Assembly: GCA_964017195.1 (NCBI GenBank)
Contig: OZ024892.1
Location: 17,768,704 to 17,832,703, forward strand
DNA from: Siderastrea radians
Taxonomy: Eukaryota > Cnidaria > Anthozoa > Scleractinia > Rhizangiidae
Length of the DNA stretch: 64,000 bases
Direction: 5' to 3'
Within the stretch, counting starts at the first letter, position 1. Each line of letters begins with the position of its first letter. The position numbers and the translations under genes were made by a program. Under the pieces are notes generated by a model. The model was not told the DNA's origin, searched no databases, and saw only the letters and a program-made list of their open reading frames with translations. This document shows, piece after piece, positions 31,801 through 41,954 of this stretch.

Positions 31801-34800
31801 GTCTGTGGGTTTTTAAACCTGTTCTCTTCCCAAGATGGGGTTAAGTTTTAGTTTACGATGTTGTGTCCTTGTTTTATGTTAGTCATATCCACAGGTTTTC
31901 CAGCCGACAAAGAAACGATTTCTTTCTTGGTTTTATCATATACAGGAACATGTGGCAAGAAAATCTGTTTGAAAAACGACCCTTCAAATTTCATAAAAGT
32001 TTGTGCAACTGGGAGTGCCAATGATTGTCCTCTCCTCAAATTATTATCTAATACGCTTGTTTCTTTCACCTCTTGTTGTGACCTCGATTTATATCATTCA
32101 GAAATATGCAGACAATTACTAGTTGACCTAAGTGAGGTTTCAGTTTTAGATTTAATTTGAAATTTTTATGCAGTTGTTTTGTTCTAGTGTCAGTTTGACT
32201 TTTTAGCCTGTAGACTACTAGCCCCATGGTTGCTCTATCTCCAGTTTTGGTCCAACTGGGTTTTTAGCGGGATTTTGTTTTGCATTCCAAGGGTATTGCT
32301 GAGTTAACGAAAAAGCTGTTTTAGCCCCAGTTCAGACACCGTACCTCTCATGTGCGGTACCAAATTTACTTTCGCTCCTAGGTCGTAATTAAGCAGCAAG
32401 CTTTGCCATACCCTTAGATTTTGGCTTGCCTAATTGAAATCTTGCAAAAAAAAAATTAATTGGACACCTTACAACTGCCAAAAAACTACGTACTACTTGG
32501 TACGGCACATGAGAGGTACGCCGTCTGAACTGAGCCTTTTGCACTCAGTGTGCTATAGTGGAGGGGGAAGTATTTACAAGAATGATAGCGTGTATTGTTT
32601 TGTCCTCAGAGTATGTCTTAAAAATCGCAAGGATGAGACTTGTCATTTCAACAAAGGTCAAGCACGCACTGCGCACTGGACAGCCTTGTGTTTCCTTTGC
32701 ATTCCACTGGATCAGGTTCCTTCCTTTAACTGGCCAGCCTTGTATTTCCTCTACATTCACATACCTTTCTTCAACTCACCGCTCACATATTACATTCAGT
32801 TGATAGGTCACACAAACTAAATCTCATCATGCAATGATTGTGCAATTAAAAGGCAGAAAGAAGGTAAATACATACTCTAAGGATGTCAGCTTGGGACACG
32901 GTAAGCCTCTTATACACCTCATAACAAACTTGACCAGCTACAAATGCGTTGTAAAGAGATTTGCCCTCTTCTCCACCATTAAGGAAGGCCAACACACCTA
33001 TCTTTTAAGAACACAGCATGAGTTACAAAGTGTCAGTGTGAGGTAAATAAAGGCACAGCTGGATTTGTTCCTACATGTATCAATAGTCGGTACCGCTTCC
33101 TTGGTTTATTAGGCCATTGCCTTCTATAAGGTAAATCCAGCCAGACGTCAAGTATGCAAAACGGCGCATTTGCCGATTGAGACTTCCGAACCCAAAACAT
33201 TTCAAAACCTGGCGGTCGTCCTCCCATAGTATGAGCATGGGTATAAGCTGCTGATAGAGTAAGGGTTTCAGTGTCCCGGTGGCACGCCCCCACCCAACAT
33301 TTCACAGCCCCCCTCCCCCCCGGTGAAGGATAGATTGACAGATCCCATGTAGTGCTGTTCTTTTAGCCTCTGACAGTAGCCCATACTTGACGTCATTGGC
33401 TGAAAATGTGCTAGGACACGTCTTGACTTGTGTCCAGACTTGTGGAGAGGGAGGGGAATGGAACCTGAGAGACAAGCGGATCCGTTCGGATAGTTCACAG
33501 TTGTTTTTTAGATGTTACTACTATTTTGCCATTGAAATTATGAATATATGAATTTCATATATTTGAACTGCGGAATGAAGAAATAAATGTAAAGAAGATC
33601 CTCGCAGTTATTAACGCAACTTATGCAGTTGCGAAAAGAAAGCCTGAAAAAAATCAGGCTTGCCGGGATTCGAACCTTGACCTCTGCGATACCGGTGCAG
33701 ATGATTTTTTCACGCTTTCTTTTCGCAACTGCATAAGTTGCGTTAATAACTGCGAGGATCTTCTTTACATTTATTTCTTCATTCCGCAGTTCAAATATAT
33801 GAAATTCATATATTCATAATTTCATCTTCATCTTTCCCGGGTATATTACGAACCAATTTAATGACCAGCTCCCAGTTGGCTTGTTAGCTCAATTGGTTAG
33901 AGCGCTGCACCGGTATCGCAGAGGTCAAGGTTCGAATCCCGGCAGGCTTTCTTTTCGCAACTGCATAAGTTGCGTTAATAACTGCGAGGATCTTCTTTAC
34001 ATTTATTTTGCCATTGCTGTCTTTGTTGTTCAGTGTATATCAGTAGGTTATCAGGAGCAGGATTTGGTTGCATGATAGAGAGCGTCACCATTAAATAGGT
34101 AACAGGCAGCTCAAAATTAAAGAATAACAGGGAGACCACAATTGATGGGTATAGAAAAAGTAGTCCAGCATTTGAAAAGAAATCTTATTTTTTCATAATA
34201 ATAGAATGAATGTTGAAAAATACTTACATAATTAAAGAGAAACAGACGTTAAGCTAGTTTTTGTGTAACGATATATATAAGTTGTTTGAGTTTATTTAAA
34301 AACTTTAGATTTACTTTTGTGTCAGAAATCATGCCAACATTACACCTATGTAAACATTTTACTAATTGAATTATGAAAATCAAATTAAAATAGCTTTTCA
34401 TGTCAGGAAAACCTCACGAATAAGATCGTTCTAAAAGGCTAAGCGAGAGAAAACATAAAACATTTTTGCAGCTAAATGACAAGGATTTCAACAATCTTTC
34501 TGGTGATCATCAAAGAACAAACATCATTTGGGAAGTTCAGAATAACAAGTAAATCATCAGATCAATGTCATAACCACGAATATGTTCAACTGTGGGAACT
34601 ACGAAACTAAACTGACATGAACTACAGAAACCAAGAACGCTTCAATAACGGTCGATCTGGAGAGCTCAATAACGGGGAAGAGTCAGGACTCTTCTAGCAA
34701 CGATGCACGGCATATTTAACTTATTAAATATGCGCCTACGGGGAAAATCCTGACTGGTCGATAATTCCAAGCAACATACAGTATATATCATCTCAAAGTA

Positions 34801-37715
34801 AACCACATGAAACTCAAACTGAAAGCTGTAAATAAAGTCCTTGAACTCTGTAAGATGTTTTTTGATAGTTTATAACGTAGACCCATACCAAATGCAAACG
34901 TACACAACTGCCTTTCATGGACTTCATTTATTATGACAATTATCTCCCTCAGTCAACTTATGCATAAAGAAATGTTTACACTTGTAGATCAGAAACATCA
35001 ACACACAAGGACTACTTTGCAATCTTTTCGACAGCAACTAAACTTAACAACCAATTTCTTTCCTCATCCAGCTGTTCCTAACCCACTGGTGAAGGCCAAC
35101 GTAAACTGAAGACCAGCGAGTCCTGACACGCACCTGAGTAAAATTTTCCTTCCAATTCCTTCCTGCGCTGTCTTTGCAAATCAAAATCTATGATATTTTC
35201 GAGGAACCAAACACTCCGATTAATTATTCATCCATAGAGACTCCGCAAAACTTGGTTAAGAGCCCCTCAAAACTTGCCTACTACACTTCGAAGGATTCTA
35301 CTTTGAATGGCTTTGTGGGCTTGTTGCGAGAAAGATAACATTAACAGCACACAACTGTTTACGCCAGGACAGCCCCAATAGTTCTCAGCTGCTATGGCAA
35401 CTGCAAACTGAAAAGGAGGCGCGAAGTTAACTTGAGTAAAGTCGTAGAAAGAGTGGTGCATTCCCAGTTGAATGCCCATCTATATCAGCTAGATTTTCTG
35501 TATCAACACCAGTGTGGCTTTGGGCGTGGGCATAGCACTGAACAAGCTATCACGCAATTGAATAACTGGGTTCTAGAATCTATGGACGAAGGTAAAGTAA
35601 CTGGCTTACTGTTTATCGATATCTCCAAGGCGTTTGACTCTCTGAACCACAAAGTGCTACTACGCAAGCTCGAGCATTTAGGACTGTCTGAAAGATCTTT
35701 AAGATGGTTCAGATCATATCTTGCTGATAGACAGCAAAGTGTTTTGACAAACGGGGAATTATCAGAGCCACATACCATCACACTTGGCGTGCCACAAGGC
35801 AGCATTTTGGGCCCCTTGCTATTTAATGTCTACATTAATAGCCTGCCAAATGCTGTTAAAAAGACCCGGATGATTTTGTATGCAGATGATGCTGTTCTCT
35901 TTTGCGACGCATCAACACGTCAAGAACTTCAAGTTGCTCTGGAACGTGAATTCACTGAAATAAGTAATTGGTACACTGATAACAGGTTGACTATAAATGT
36001 CAAGAAGACCAAACTTATACTGGCAGGCAGTAAAAGGATGCTGTCCTTATTTGAAGACTTTGAGTTACAATCAAATGGTACACAAATCGATCGCGTGCAG
36101 TCATTCAAATATCTGGGAGTAACAATGGATTCAAAATGGAGCTGGAAGCCACATATCAGCAATTTGCTAGAGAAACTAGGTCATAGCCTTTCTTTGTTTA
36201 ATCGCATATTTCATATGTTAGACAATAGAACTCGCATAGCCTTCTACAATGGGCTAGTGCTGCCACACCTAGACTATGCCGACATAGTGTGGGGAGATCA
36301 ACCCGGTCTAAAATCAGAAATGGAAAAACTGCAAAGTTTTCAGAACAAATTTGCGAAGAAAATTAAATTAGGCAAGATGTCTTCTTCAGAAGCTCTGAAG
36401 TGTCTGAATTGGCTCCCTCTGGCTGGAAGACGTCTTTCTCACCGATGTACCGCCGTAGAAAATGCAATCAAAGGAGACATTCCGCAACATTTTGAAAGTT
36501 TTAAATCGGCATTAAGAAGTTCACATGGCTACAATACTAGACATGGCTACTTACCTAGATTGCCTAAACCTAAAACGGAATGCGGAAAGAGAGTGTCCTA
36601 CTTCCGTTTTACAAATGACTGGATGTCTCTCCCAGTATTTTTAAGAAAGCCAATGCCATGCACAATTTTTAAGAAAAACCTTACAAGATTCTTGATGGAT
36701 AAACATTTTTAGACGATAAATAAATATTTTTTTTAGATGTACGATGTATTGTTAATAGATAATTATTTGTAATTGGTTTTTTAGGACAGTAGGTAGTTTT
36801 AGCAGTTTTAATCATTGTATATTTTATATTTTAGATCTGTGATATTTGTATTTCTTATTTTAGATTTTAATACTTTTTATTTTATGGAGGACCTCCCTGA
36901 AAACCACGTATTTACGTGACGGGCGCTTCCTCTTTATAGATTGTTTTTATTATTATTATTATTATTATAGGAGTCCAAGATCAATTTTTTAAAATGTTGC
37001 AGCAATCGTGCGGATTTTTTCCCGGAAAAACCATTACATTGCTAATTTGATTGCTGACAAGAAAAATTTCTCCCAGAGAAATGCTGAATTACCCAAATGA
37101 GGTTCTTCCCCTGCCCTCCGTAAAAAATGCTTGCAGATAATAAAAGCAAAAAATTACATTTAAGCTTGCATAAAAATGTGATAGCAGTGCTAAGTACAAC
37201 ACTTACTGCCTTTGGAACTTCAAAGAATCCCGGTTTCCGAAAGAACAGTCTTTGTAGTTTGATTTGACCTGATTTTGACTCATTTACGTCCGCGGCCTGA
37301 CTAAAATCCAGCACAAACTCTCGAATCTGATGAAAAATTTGTTTCTGCCCATGATCAGCACAAGTTGCCTACTCAAGAATGCCGTTTTCTATGTAAATTT
37401 GAACTCGCGAGTCCCAAGCGGCTTGATTGGATGAAGCCAAGGGCAAGCTACTGCGTTTGCTTGAAATAAAGGCGCAGGTATAAGAAGTTAATCTGCAACG
37501 TCGTTTTAACTTGCTCGTCCTTCATCCAGCCCACCCAAAGACGAAAGTACAGAAGACGAACTTCAAAGTACTGTACTTCAAAGTACAGAAGACGAACCTT
37601 TTAAGACTGTCATAAGCCAATAAAATGATCGCAATGAAGAGGTAACAGAAATAGCAGAGTCAAAGCTTACCTGATTAAGAAGTTCCACTGTATTCATTCG
37701 GAAATTTTCCGCCAT
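28824..37715 (-). CDS. four-exon gene for a 141-aa protein, unrecognised
   Basis: Exons, in coding order, are 37671-37715, 37207-37326, 32876-33001 and 28824-28958. All three introns (344 bp, 4.2 kb, 3.9 kb) are in phase 0 with GT-AG ends (GTAAGC, GTAAGT and GTATGT donors). The exons give 15, 40, 42 and 44 residues before a TAG stop. The protein starts MAENFRMNTVELL, has RKPGFFEVPKA at the end of exon 2, GGEEGKSLYNAFVAGQ in exon 3, and a charged helical C-terminus ending AQLEEMA. No signal peptide or membrane segment is seen. I do not recognise the family. A short further exon in the 4.2-kb intron cannot be ruled out, but direct joining keeps the frame. The large introns are full of transposons, and the start lies 101 bp from a divergent exon. 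Confidence 0.7.
28959..30364. other. part of intron 3 of the 141-aa gene, no element recognised
   Basis: Unique-looking sequence. I see no second gene, tRNA or inverted repeat here. 29880-29935 is locally GC-rich with GGGCGCAT words. Confidence 0.4.
30409..30598. repeat. compound TTTG/TATG microsatellite
   Basis: Alternating blocks of TTTG and TATG repeats, about 190 bp, shortened to about 40 bp in the second copy (42000-42038). Poly-Cys/Val frames across it are artefacts. A poly-G tract follows at 30610-30621. Confidence 0.95.
31132..32091. repeat. 480-bp tandem duplication
   Basis: GAACAGCTGTTTTGATCATG at 31136 recurs exactly 480 bp later at 31616, and the two units differ at only a few sites. 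Copy 2 of the segment has its own shorter duplication (about 240 bp, around 42660-43160) at the same place, so this spot has duplicated more than once. Confidence 0.85.
32323..32536. mobile_element. MITE with ~38-bp inverted ends
   Basis: CCAGTTCAGACACCGTACC near 32327 and its inverse near 32515, each continuing with TCTCATGTGCGGTACC-type sequence. It is absent from the corresponding place in the second copy of the segment (near 43535), so it inserted after the duplication. Confidence 0.75.
33145..33405. repeat. fragment of the 1.8-kb element seen at 44.7-52.0 kb
   Basis: GGGTTTCAGTGTCCCGGTG.. and CTGACAGTAGCC..TGACGTCATTGGCT match 46020-46175 in the same orientation. Only the end of the element remains. 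It lies in intron 2 of the 141-aa gene. Confidence 0.6.
33535..34004. mobile_element. inverted SINE pair flanked by a 12-bp target duplication
   Basis: ATTTTGCCATTG occurs directly at 33523-33534 and 34005-34016. Between them are two perfect 110-bp inverted arms (33534-33643 and 33714-33823) around the 3' half of a tRNA-like head in minus orientation. A second, complete tRNA-like head in plus orientation (33877-33950, A-box TAGCTCAATTGG, B-box GGTTCGAATCC, GGT where an anticodon would be) follows with a shortened tail. The arms contain CTGCATAAGTTGCG and AACTGCGAGGATC. A 12-bp duplication around the whole block suggests insertion as one unit by LINE machinery. Confidence 0.75.
34017..35428. 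other. intron 2 sequence, no gene seen
   Basis: AT-rich and unique-looking. I find no open frame with recognisable motifs, no tRNA and no terminal repeats before the LINE begins near 35429. Confidence 0.45.
35429..36969 (+). mobile_element. 5'-truncated non-LTR retrotransposon
   Basis: Contains an intact 426-codon C-terminal part of the RT protein (frame 35432-36712), about 230 bp of 3' UTR, and an ATT-repeat tail (36947-36968). The sequence starts abruptly inside the RT (before SKVVERVVHSQL), the standard 5' truncation of LINE copies. Microsatellite-type 3' tails are known for CR1/L2-like clades, but the clade is not certain. It sits in intron 2 of the minus-strand gene, in the opposite orientation. 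Confidence 0.85.
35432..36712 (+). CDS. LINE reverse transcriptase, C-terminal 426 aa
   Basis: Copies LINE RNA into DNA at the target. Palm motifs are in order: FIDISKAFDS at about residues 61-70, GVPQGSILGPLLF at 119-131, YADDAVLF at 150-157 and FKYLGVTMD downstream. The thumb and C-terminal region continue to FLMDKHF and a TAG. No stop or shift interrupts it. The endonuclease and the first RT blocks are missing, so the copy cannot be autonomous. The frame opens with TTG, not a true start. The intact frame suggests a fairly young insertion. Confidence 0.85.
   Translation: MSKVVERVVHSQLNAHLYQLDFLYQHQCGFGRGHSTEQAITQLNNWVLESMDEGKVTGLLFIDISKAFDSLNHKVLLRKLEHLGLSERSLRWFRSYLADRQQSVLTNGELSEPHTITLGVPQGSILGPLLFNVYINSLPNAVKKTRMILYADDAVLFCDASTRQELQVALEREFTEISNWYTDNRLTINVKKTKLILAGSKRMLSLFEDFELQSNGTQIDRVQSFKYLGVTMDSKWSWKPHISNLLEKLGHSLSLFNRIFHMLDNRTRIAFYNGLVLPHLDYADIVWGDQPGLKSEMEKLQSFQNKFAKKIKLGKMSSSEALKCLNWLPLAGRRLSHRCTAVENAIKGDIPQHFESFKSALRSSHGYNTRHGYLPRLPKPKTECGKRVSYFRFTNDWMSLPVFLRKPMPCTIFKKNLTRFLMDKHF
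36970..37206. other. intron 2 remainder next to exon 2
   Basis: Short unique stretch between the LINE tail and exon 2 of the 141-aa gene. Nothing else is seen. Confidence 0.4.
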
Positions 37716-37816
37716 GTTGTTTGTTGCAGTAGTCCGTGCTGCTGTTTGATTGGTTTTGGATGCTGACAAAGCTGGCCATATTTGGGCATTGCTTCCATTG
37801 ATGCCCGATTTCAAAA
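37716..37816. promoter_or_regulatory. 101-bp bidirectional promoter region
   Basis: Separates the minus-strand ATG (37715) from a plus-strand ATG (37817). It contains a GATTGG (inverted CCAAT-type) word at about 37748-37753 and no TATA box. Both ATGs lie in ATGGCGGA contexts, which fit Kozak rules and are typical of CpG-type housekeeping starts. Confidence 0.45.
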
Positions 37817-37963
37817 ATGGCGGAGAGAAAGGAAGGCAAAGGCGGTTGTGAGTTTGGTTTCTTTTACTACGATTGGGCTCAGTCACGATACAGGTGGACG
37901 GATGATAATCGTTTAAGTAATTGTAAAGTCAAGAAAGCGGTTTCTGTCTCGCCTAAAGTCAAG
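37817..37963 (+). CDS. first coding exon of a divergent gene, unrecognised
   Basis: Forty-nine codons from ATG in an AAAATGGCG context to a GTAGGT donor at 37964, in phase 0. The peptide begins MAERKEGKGG, has an aromatic stretch FGFFYYDWAQSRYRW, and ends in a basic segment. I could not find the following exons: the next 3.9 kb is transposon sequence, so they lie further right or in sequence I did not recognise. Without splicing the frame would stop at 38003-38005. It might instead be an upstream frame of a longer transcript. Confidence 0.4.
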
Positions 37964-38870
37964 GTAGGTGGTAATTGCAAGCAAAATAATTTAAGCTTAA
38001 GGTGACTCGATCGAAATAAATGACGCGCTCTATGCCTCTCTAAAAACTCTAATAACATCGTCATTTCTAACTCGATTGCCTTGAAACGGCTTTACCTCGG
38101 TGTAAGAACCGGTGAAACTCACGGATGACGTAAAACAGAGGAAACAAAAACATTTTAAACAATACCATACAGCAAAACAAAAGCTACCAAACAAAGAAAA
38201 TCTTGTCAGGTTCTTAATACACCGAGGTAAACCCCTTGAAACTTTCGCATTTTACACACAATCTATCGAGAAATAATACGTATGTCAACACGTAGATGTA
38301 CTGTTCGTTAATTTTGCGTGATTTTGCTTTTATTGAACACTACTTTTTTGATAAAATTGCTATTCTAACAAAACTGAGCGCTACGATTTGGCTTAAACTT
38401 CTAAAATCAGCTTATAATAACATCTTACCTTGACTCTTCAAGTTTCCGCAAAATCGTAGTGACAGAAATCCCGGTACAATTTGAACGTCAAAATAATAAC
38501 CCCAGACGGACTTCACAGTTTGGACCGCTCAAGCGCTTTCCAAATTTGACTGAAGAGCGTAATAACTCCAGATAAAGTAAGTTCAATGCTTATAGTTAGT
38601 TCCAAACCGCATTTGGCTATCCACAACGATGAAAAAGTTTGGGCGGCTATTATAAACTCACTAAATTTAGCCAAGCCTAAAATTGTAGCCCCACTTATTT
38701 TCATTGCTGGAACTTGTTCATAACTACCCCCTCCCCCAAGAAAAAAACATGGGAAAAAAACATTGCTCCCTCTGGGAGTCGAACCACCAAACCGCCGAAC
38801 CGTCAGAATGAAAAGGGAATGCGCCAACCACTGCATACCTATTGCTATGACGTGAAGTTAGGTTTTCATT
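37964..38870. other. possible intron, no gene seen
   Basis: Mostly unique AT-rich sequence. A degenerate tRNA-like block (38765-38845, minus) is listed separately. Confidence 0.4.
38765..38845 (-). pseudogene. degenerate tRNA-like sequence, long variable arm
   Basis: The minus strand has a B-box-like GGTTCGACTCC and an A-box-like TGCAGTGGTTGG about 55 bp apart, with extra bases where a Leu or Ser tRNA variable arm would be. The 5' acceptor side does not pair with AGGGAGC. Probably a tRNA-derived SINE head. Confidence 0.35.
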
Positions 38871-38938
38871 TTAAAGGGGCAGTATCACGAGGATTTTGCT
38901 CACGTTTGACCCCACTGAAAAGCCAATAGTCACATTAA

Positions 38939-39752
38939 TGCACCTATCAATGGTTTGCCCCAGGAGGGGGGGGGGTGGGCAACCCCAGGGGAATTTGACA
39001 TTTTCAGGTTTTTGAATGTCAATTTCCCCACCCTTGGGTCGCCATTAAGAGTCAAATCCCTACCCCTGGGGATCACAGTCCTTGAATAGTAATGTCGACG
39101 AACTCAGGCACTCACAACACTTAATTGCAGAACTCAGCGACTCCAGAAGATATCCTGGTGACAAATGTTACCACCAACTGCGTGCAATTCCCCAAATTTC
39201 CCCCAAAATAGAGGGCATATTCTAGCTGTTCAAATTGTACACTGCCATTAATATTATATATGTACTGCATGCATTGTTGTCATGAGATATTTTAGCATTG
39301 CTGGCAATTTAACACACATTTTGTACTCCTGACAATACCTGTCATGACCTATGAATTCCTTTATTTTCTTTTTCCTTGTCTGAGCTGCTTTTGCTGCCCT
39401 CTCTATATAACACTATGTGTTATAAAACTTTAAAGATAGATAACTGATGGATGTTAAAAACAGCAATTGTTTGCTTCAAAAACATCAAGATGCTCCTTAA
39501 TATCGCTCGTGAAGAGAAAGGCCGAACAAAGAACGTGGGAAGCTCATCCAAATGACTTCTGGGTATTTTCCAAGATGGCGGACCACTCATTCCCAGGCCC
39601 TCTCTATTTTCCAAGATGGCGACCAAGTCAAAATTTTCACCCAGCCAGGGGACTGTTGTGGATGTCAAAATCCCTACCCAGGTAGAGCTTCACAAAGTCA
39701 AATTCCCGTGGGTTGCCCCCCCCCCATCCTGTGCAAACCATTGATAGGTGCA
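38939..39752. mobile_element. 814-bp TIR element with TAA target duplication
   Basis: The ends are TGCACCTATCAATGGTTTGC and its inverse. TAA flanks both sides (38936-38938 and 39753-39755). Sub-terminal inverted blocks include a poly-G or poly-C tract and GGGGAATTTGAC. No transposase frame is visible. A TAA three-base duplication points to the PIF/Harbinger group. Confidence 0.75.
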
Positions 39753-39808
39753 TAACATAAATGAAAGCCTAAAAATATTGGTCATTTTCTTGTTCAGACA
39801 GCATACTA

Positions 39809-41645
39809 ATAGACCATTTTCATTATGACGTCACACGCGCTAAGGTTTCTGGTAGTTGTAGTAAAGATCGTGCCCAGTGTCGCGCGATCGCGAGAAAGTG
39901 TCAAAGAATTAGCAGAAGCGCCATGTCGGCCAAGGCAAGCTACCAGGTGTTTCAGAAAGCTATGTGCTCGATTGCTATACAAATTCAAAGAAATTCAGCG
40001 TGGAGCTTTTTTTTTTCGATAAGCGAGGAATTGCGAAGAGTGTTGTTAACGCCGGAACATTTCAATGGAAAACTTTTTTTCCAAATTCTGAATACCGAGT
40101 GTGTAGCAGGAAAACGTGTCTTTACAATGTGCCAATATAATTTCGCTCATGAGAAAAAGAATCGAAGGGGAGGAGAGAGTTTCTGAGATAGGAGATATAG
40201 AACAACTGGAACAGTTTTTAAATAACAGAACCAAATGTCGATCGAAGCAATAAAAATTTTATATCTAGCATAGTGCAAAACAAAACGAGGAACCCATTGA
40301 AATGCTTTGAGCGACTCGCTCTGAGATTTAATAAAAACAAAACAAAGCATTAAGCTTAAATATTTCGCTTTGAGTGAATTGACAGTTCTAAGTTAAATCA
40401 TTAAAATGGAAGAGAAACACCATTCACTACTACAAGTTAACGCAAAACATGTAAAGATGATTGAAATATTCCGTCAACTGAAAAAGCAAGCAATGTTATT
40501 GGCACTAAGATGGCCGAACGATTGCGTTCAAGCAACCCAATTTGCAGTACCAAAGGACAGCAAATTGGCTTGAGAAACAACACTAACTCAGTCTAGAATA
40601 GTTTCGATTACTATTTCTTAAAAATTATTTTCAATTTTGCGAAATAAGACATAAGTTTAATAAACAAGACCTACAAAGACGAAATCTTGAAAGTTTATAC
40701 GCACAACATTTTCTCGCCAAGATTAACTGTAATAAATGCAACTGCAATATCAGTATGTCCTCTCGTTCACCGGGAACCACTGCTCGCAGGGTAATCGCTT
40801 TAATATTTTAATTTTAAGACGAAATTCCATGAAAATACAAACAGCGAAAAAGGGAAAACAAACCTTCACGTAGGAAAAAAATATTCAGAATAGCACTTGC
40901 TGTCCTGGGAAAGCAAAATGTCTCGAGTACAATTCCGTTTAACCTGACACTGTTTTGTACCAAATTTCTGCAAGTTTTTCAAACATTTCAAGAAAGCTTT
41001 TGTAAATGTGGATTCGCTCAGTTAAAAAATTCTTACGAAGTCAATCCACAGACAAATATGTAATTTAGCAACGGTTGAAGTGGAAGCAATTCTTAAAATC
41101 GATCGTTGTCCTTGGAAATAAAAACGACACTGACAATACAGTCTGTTCTCGAACAAACATTTCTTTGCTCTAACCTCTCCAATTTCTTATGTAACCGCCG
41201 TCGAACATCCTTCAGGTCTTTTCCTTGGAGCAACAAGCTTTTAAAAGAAATGTCTTCAAAAGACTTCAAGGATGCATGTAAAATTACCGGCCTGAAAATC
41301 GAGCATACAAGAAGCCATCTGCTAAAAAGTTTTGTAACGCACCGAGTGCGAAACGATATAAAAAAAATGGAAAATCTTGCAAAATAAAGCGTCCTTACTT
41401 TTAACGTTGTTGTCTCTTGATGTGTCCTGGTGGGGTAAAAGCAGGTTTTTTTCGCTTATGTCACTCGAGGTCCTCTCAATTATTCACATTATGGACGTGA
41501 TGTGATCGACCAGCTCGGCCGCCATTGCATTGCATGTGTTTTTGTGGATTATTTTGAATTTTCCCGCGATCGAGCGACCCTGGGCACGATCTTTACTACA
41601 ACTACCAGAAACCTTTGCGTGTGACGTCATAATGAAAATGGTCTA
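39809..41645. mobile_element. 1.84-kb TIR element, non-autonomous
   Basis: The ends are ATAGACCATTTTCATTATGA and its inverse, continuing through GACGTCA and TTTCTGGTAGTTGTAGTAAA to about 80 bp. The flanks allow a TA duplication. Interior open frames of 87 and 93 codons (39923-40186 and 41106-41387) have no catalytic motifs I recognise, so no transposase can be named. Confidence 0.65.
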
Positions 41646-41954
41646 TTCAGTGAAGCTATTACTAAGTGTCTTTGGCCACGGATGGCCAAGATGGAAATGG
41701 ATTACAATTTGAAAACGTCTGGTGGACGTTTTCACGTTCTGTGCTTGTATCTTACAAAAATCATTGAAAACTTACTATGGTTTGCTCTCCTTGCAAAAAT
41801 TCACTTGATATCTCCCTCTTGATGTATCAGGAGCATATTGTGTGTGAGTGAAGGCATTTAATCTCAATTTCAGCAAAGTTTTGACGAAATGCGAGCAAAA
41901 TCCCCGTGACACTGCCCCTTTAAGGAGGCTCGAAAGGGTTTTTGACCTAGTTTG

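Larger units (their letters stand above)
30365..32632. repeat. duplicated segment, copy 1
   Basis: Matches 41955-43641 in the same orientation, from TTGAAAACATAGGGTCTTAG to GAGTATGTCTTAAAAAT. It differs by a longer microsatellite (30409-30598), an internal 480-bp tandem duplication (31132-31611 and 31612-32091) and a MITE at 32323-32536. A minus-strand frame with VPVYDKTKKEIVSLSAGK is present in both halves of the tandem duplication; no known domain is recognised. Confidence 0.8.
38871..41923. mobile_element. TTAA-flanked MITE containing two nested transposons
   Basis: The ends are TTAA-AGGGGCAGTATCACG (38871) and the inverse, closing with TTAA at 41920-41923. Removing the inserts 38939-39752 and about 39809-41645 leaves roughly 400 bp that is collinear, in reverse, with the intact 382-bp MITE at 51365-51746. 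TTAA targets are used by piggyBac and Kolobok elements; the AG at the 5' end is more like Kolobok. Confidence 0.75.

Noticed and set aside
31368..32069. Minus-strand frames with VPVYDKTKKEIVSL as host exons
   Set aside because: They lie in a duplicated repeat segment, lack clear splice sites on both sides and match no domain I know. Their similarity reflects recent duplication, not necessarily selection.
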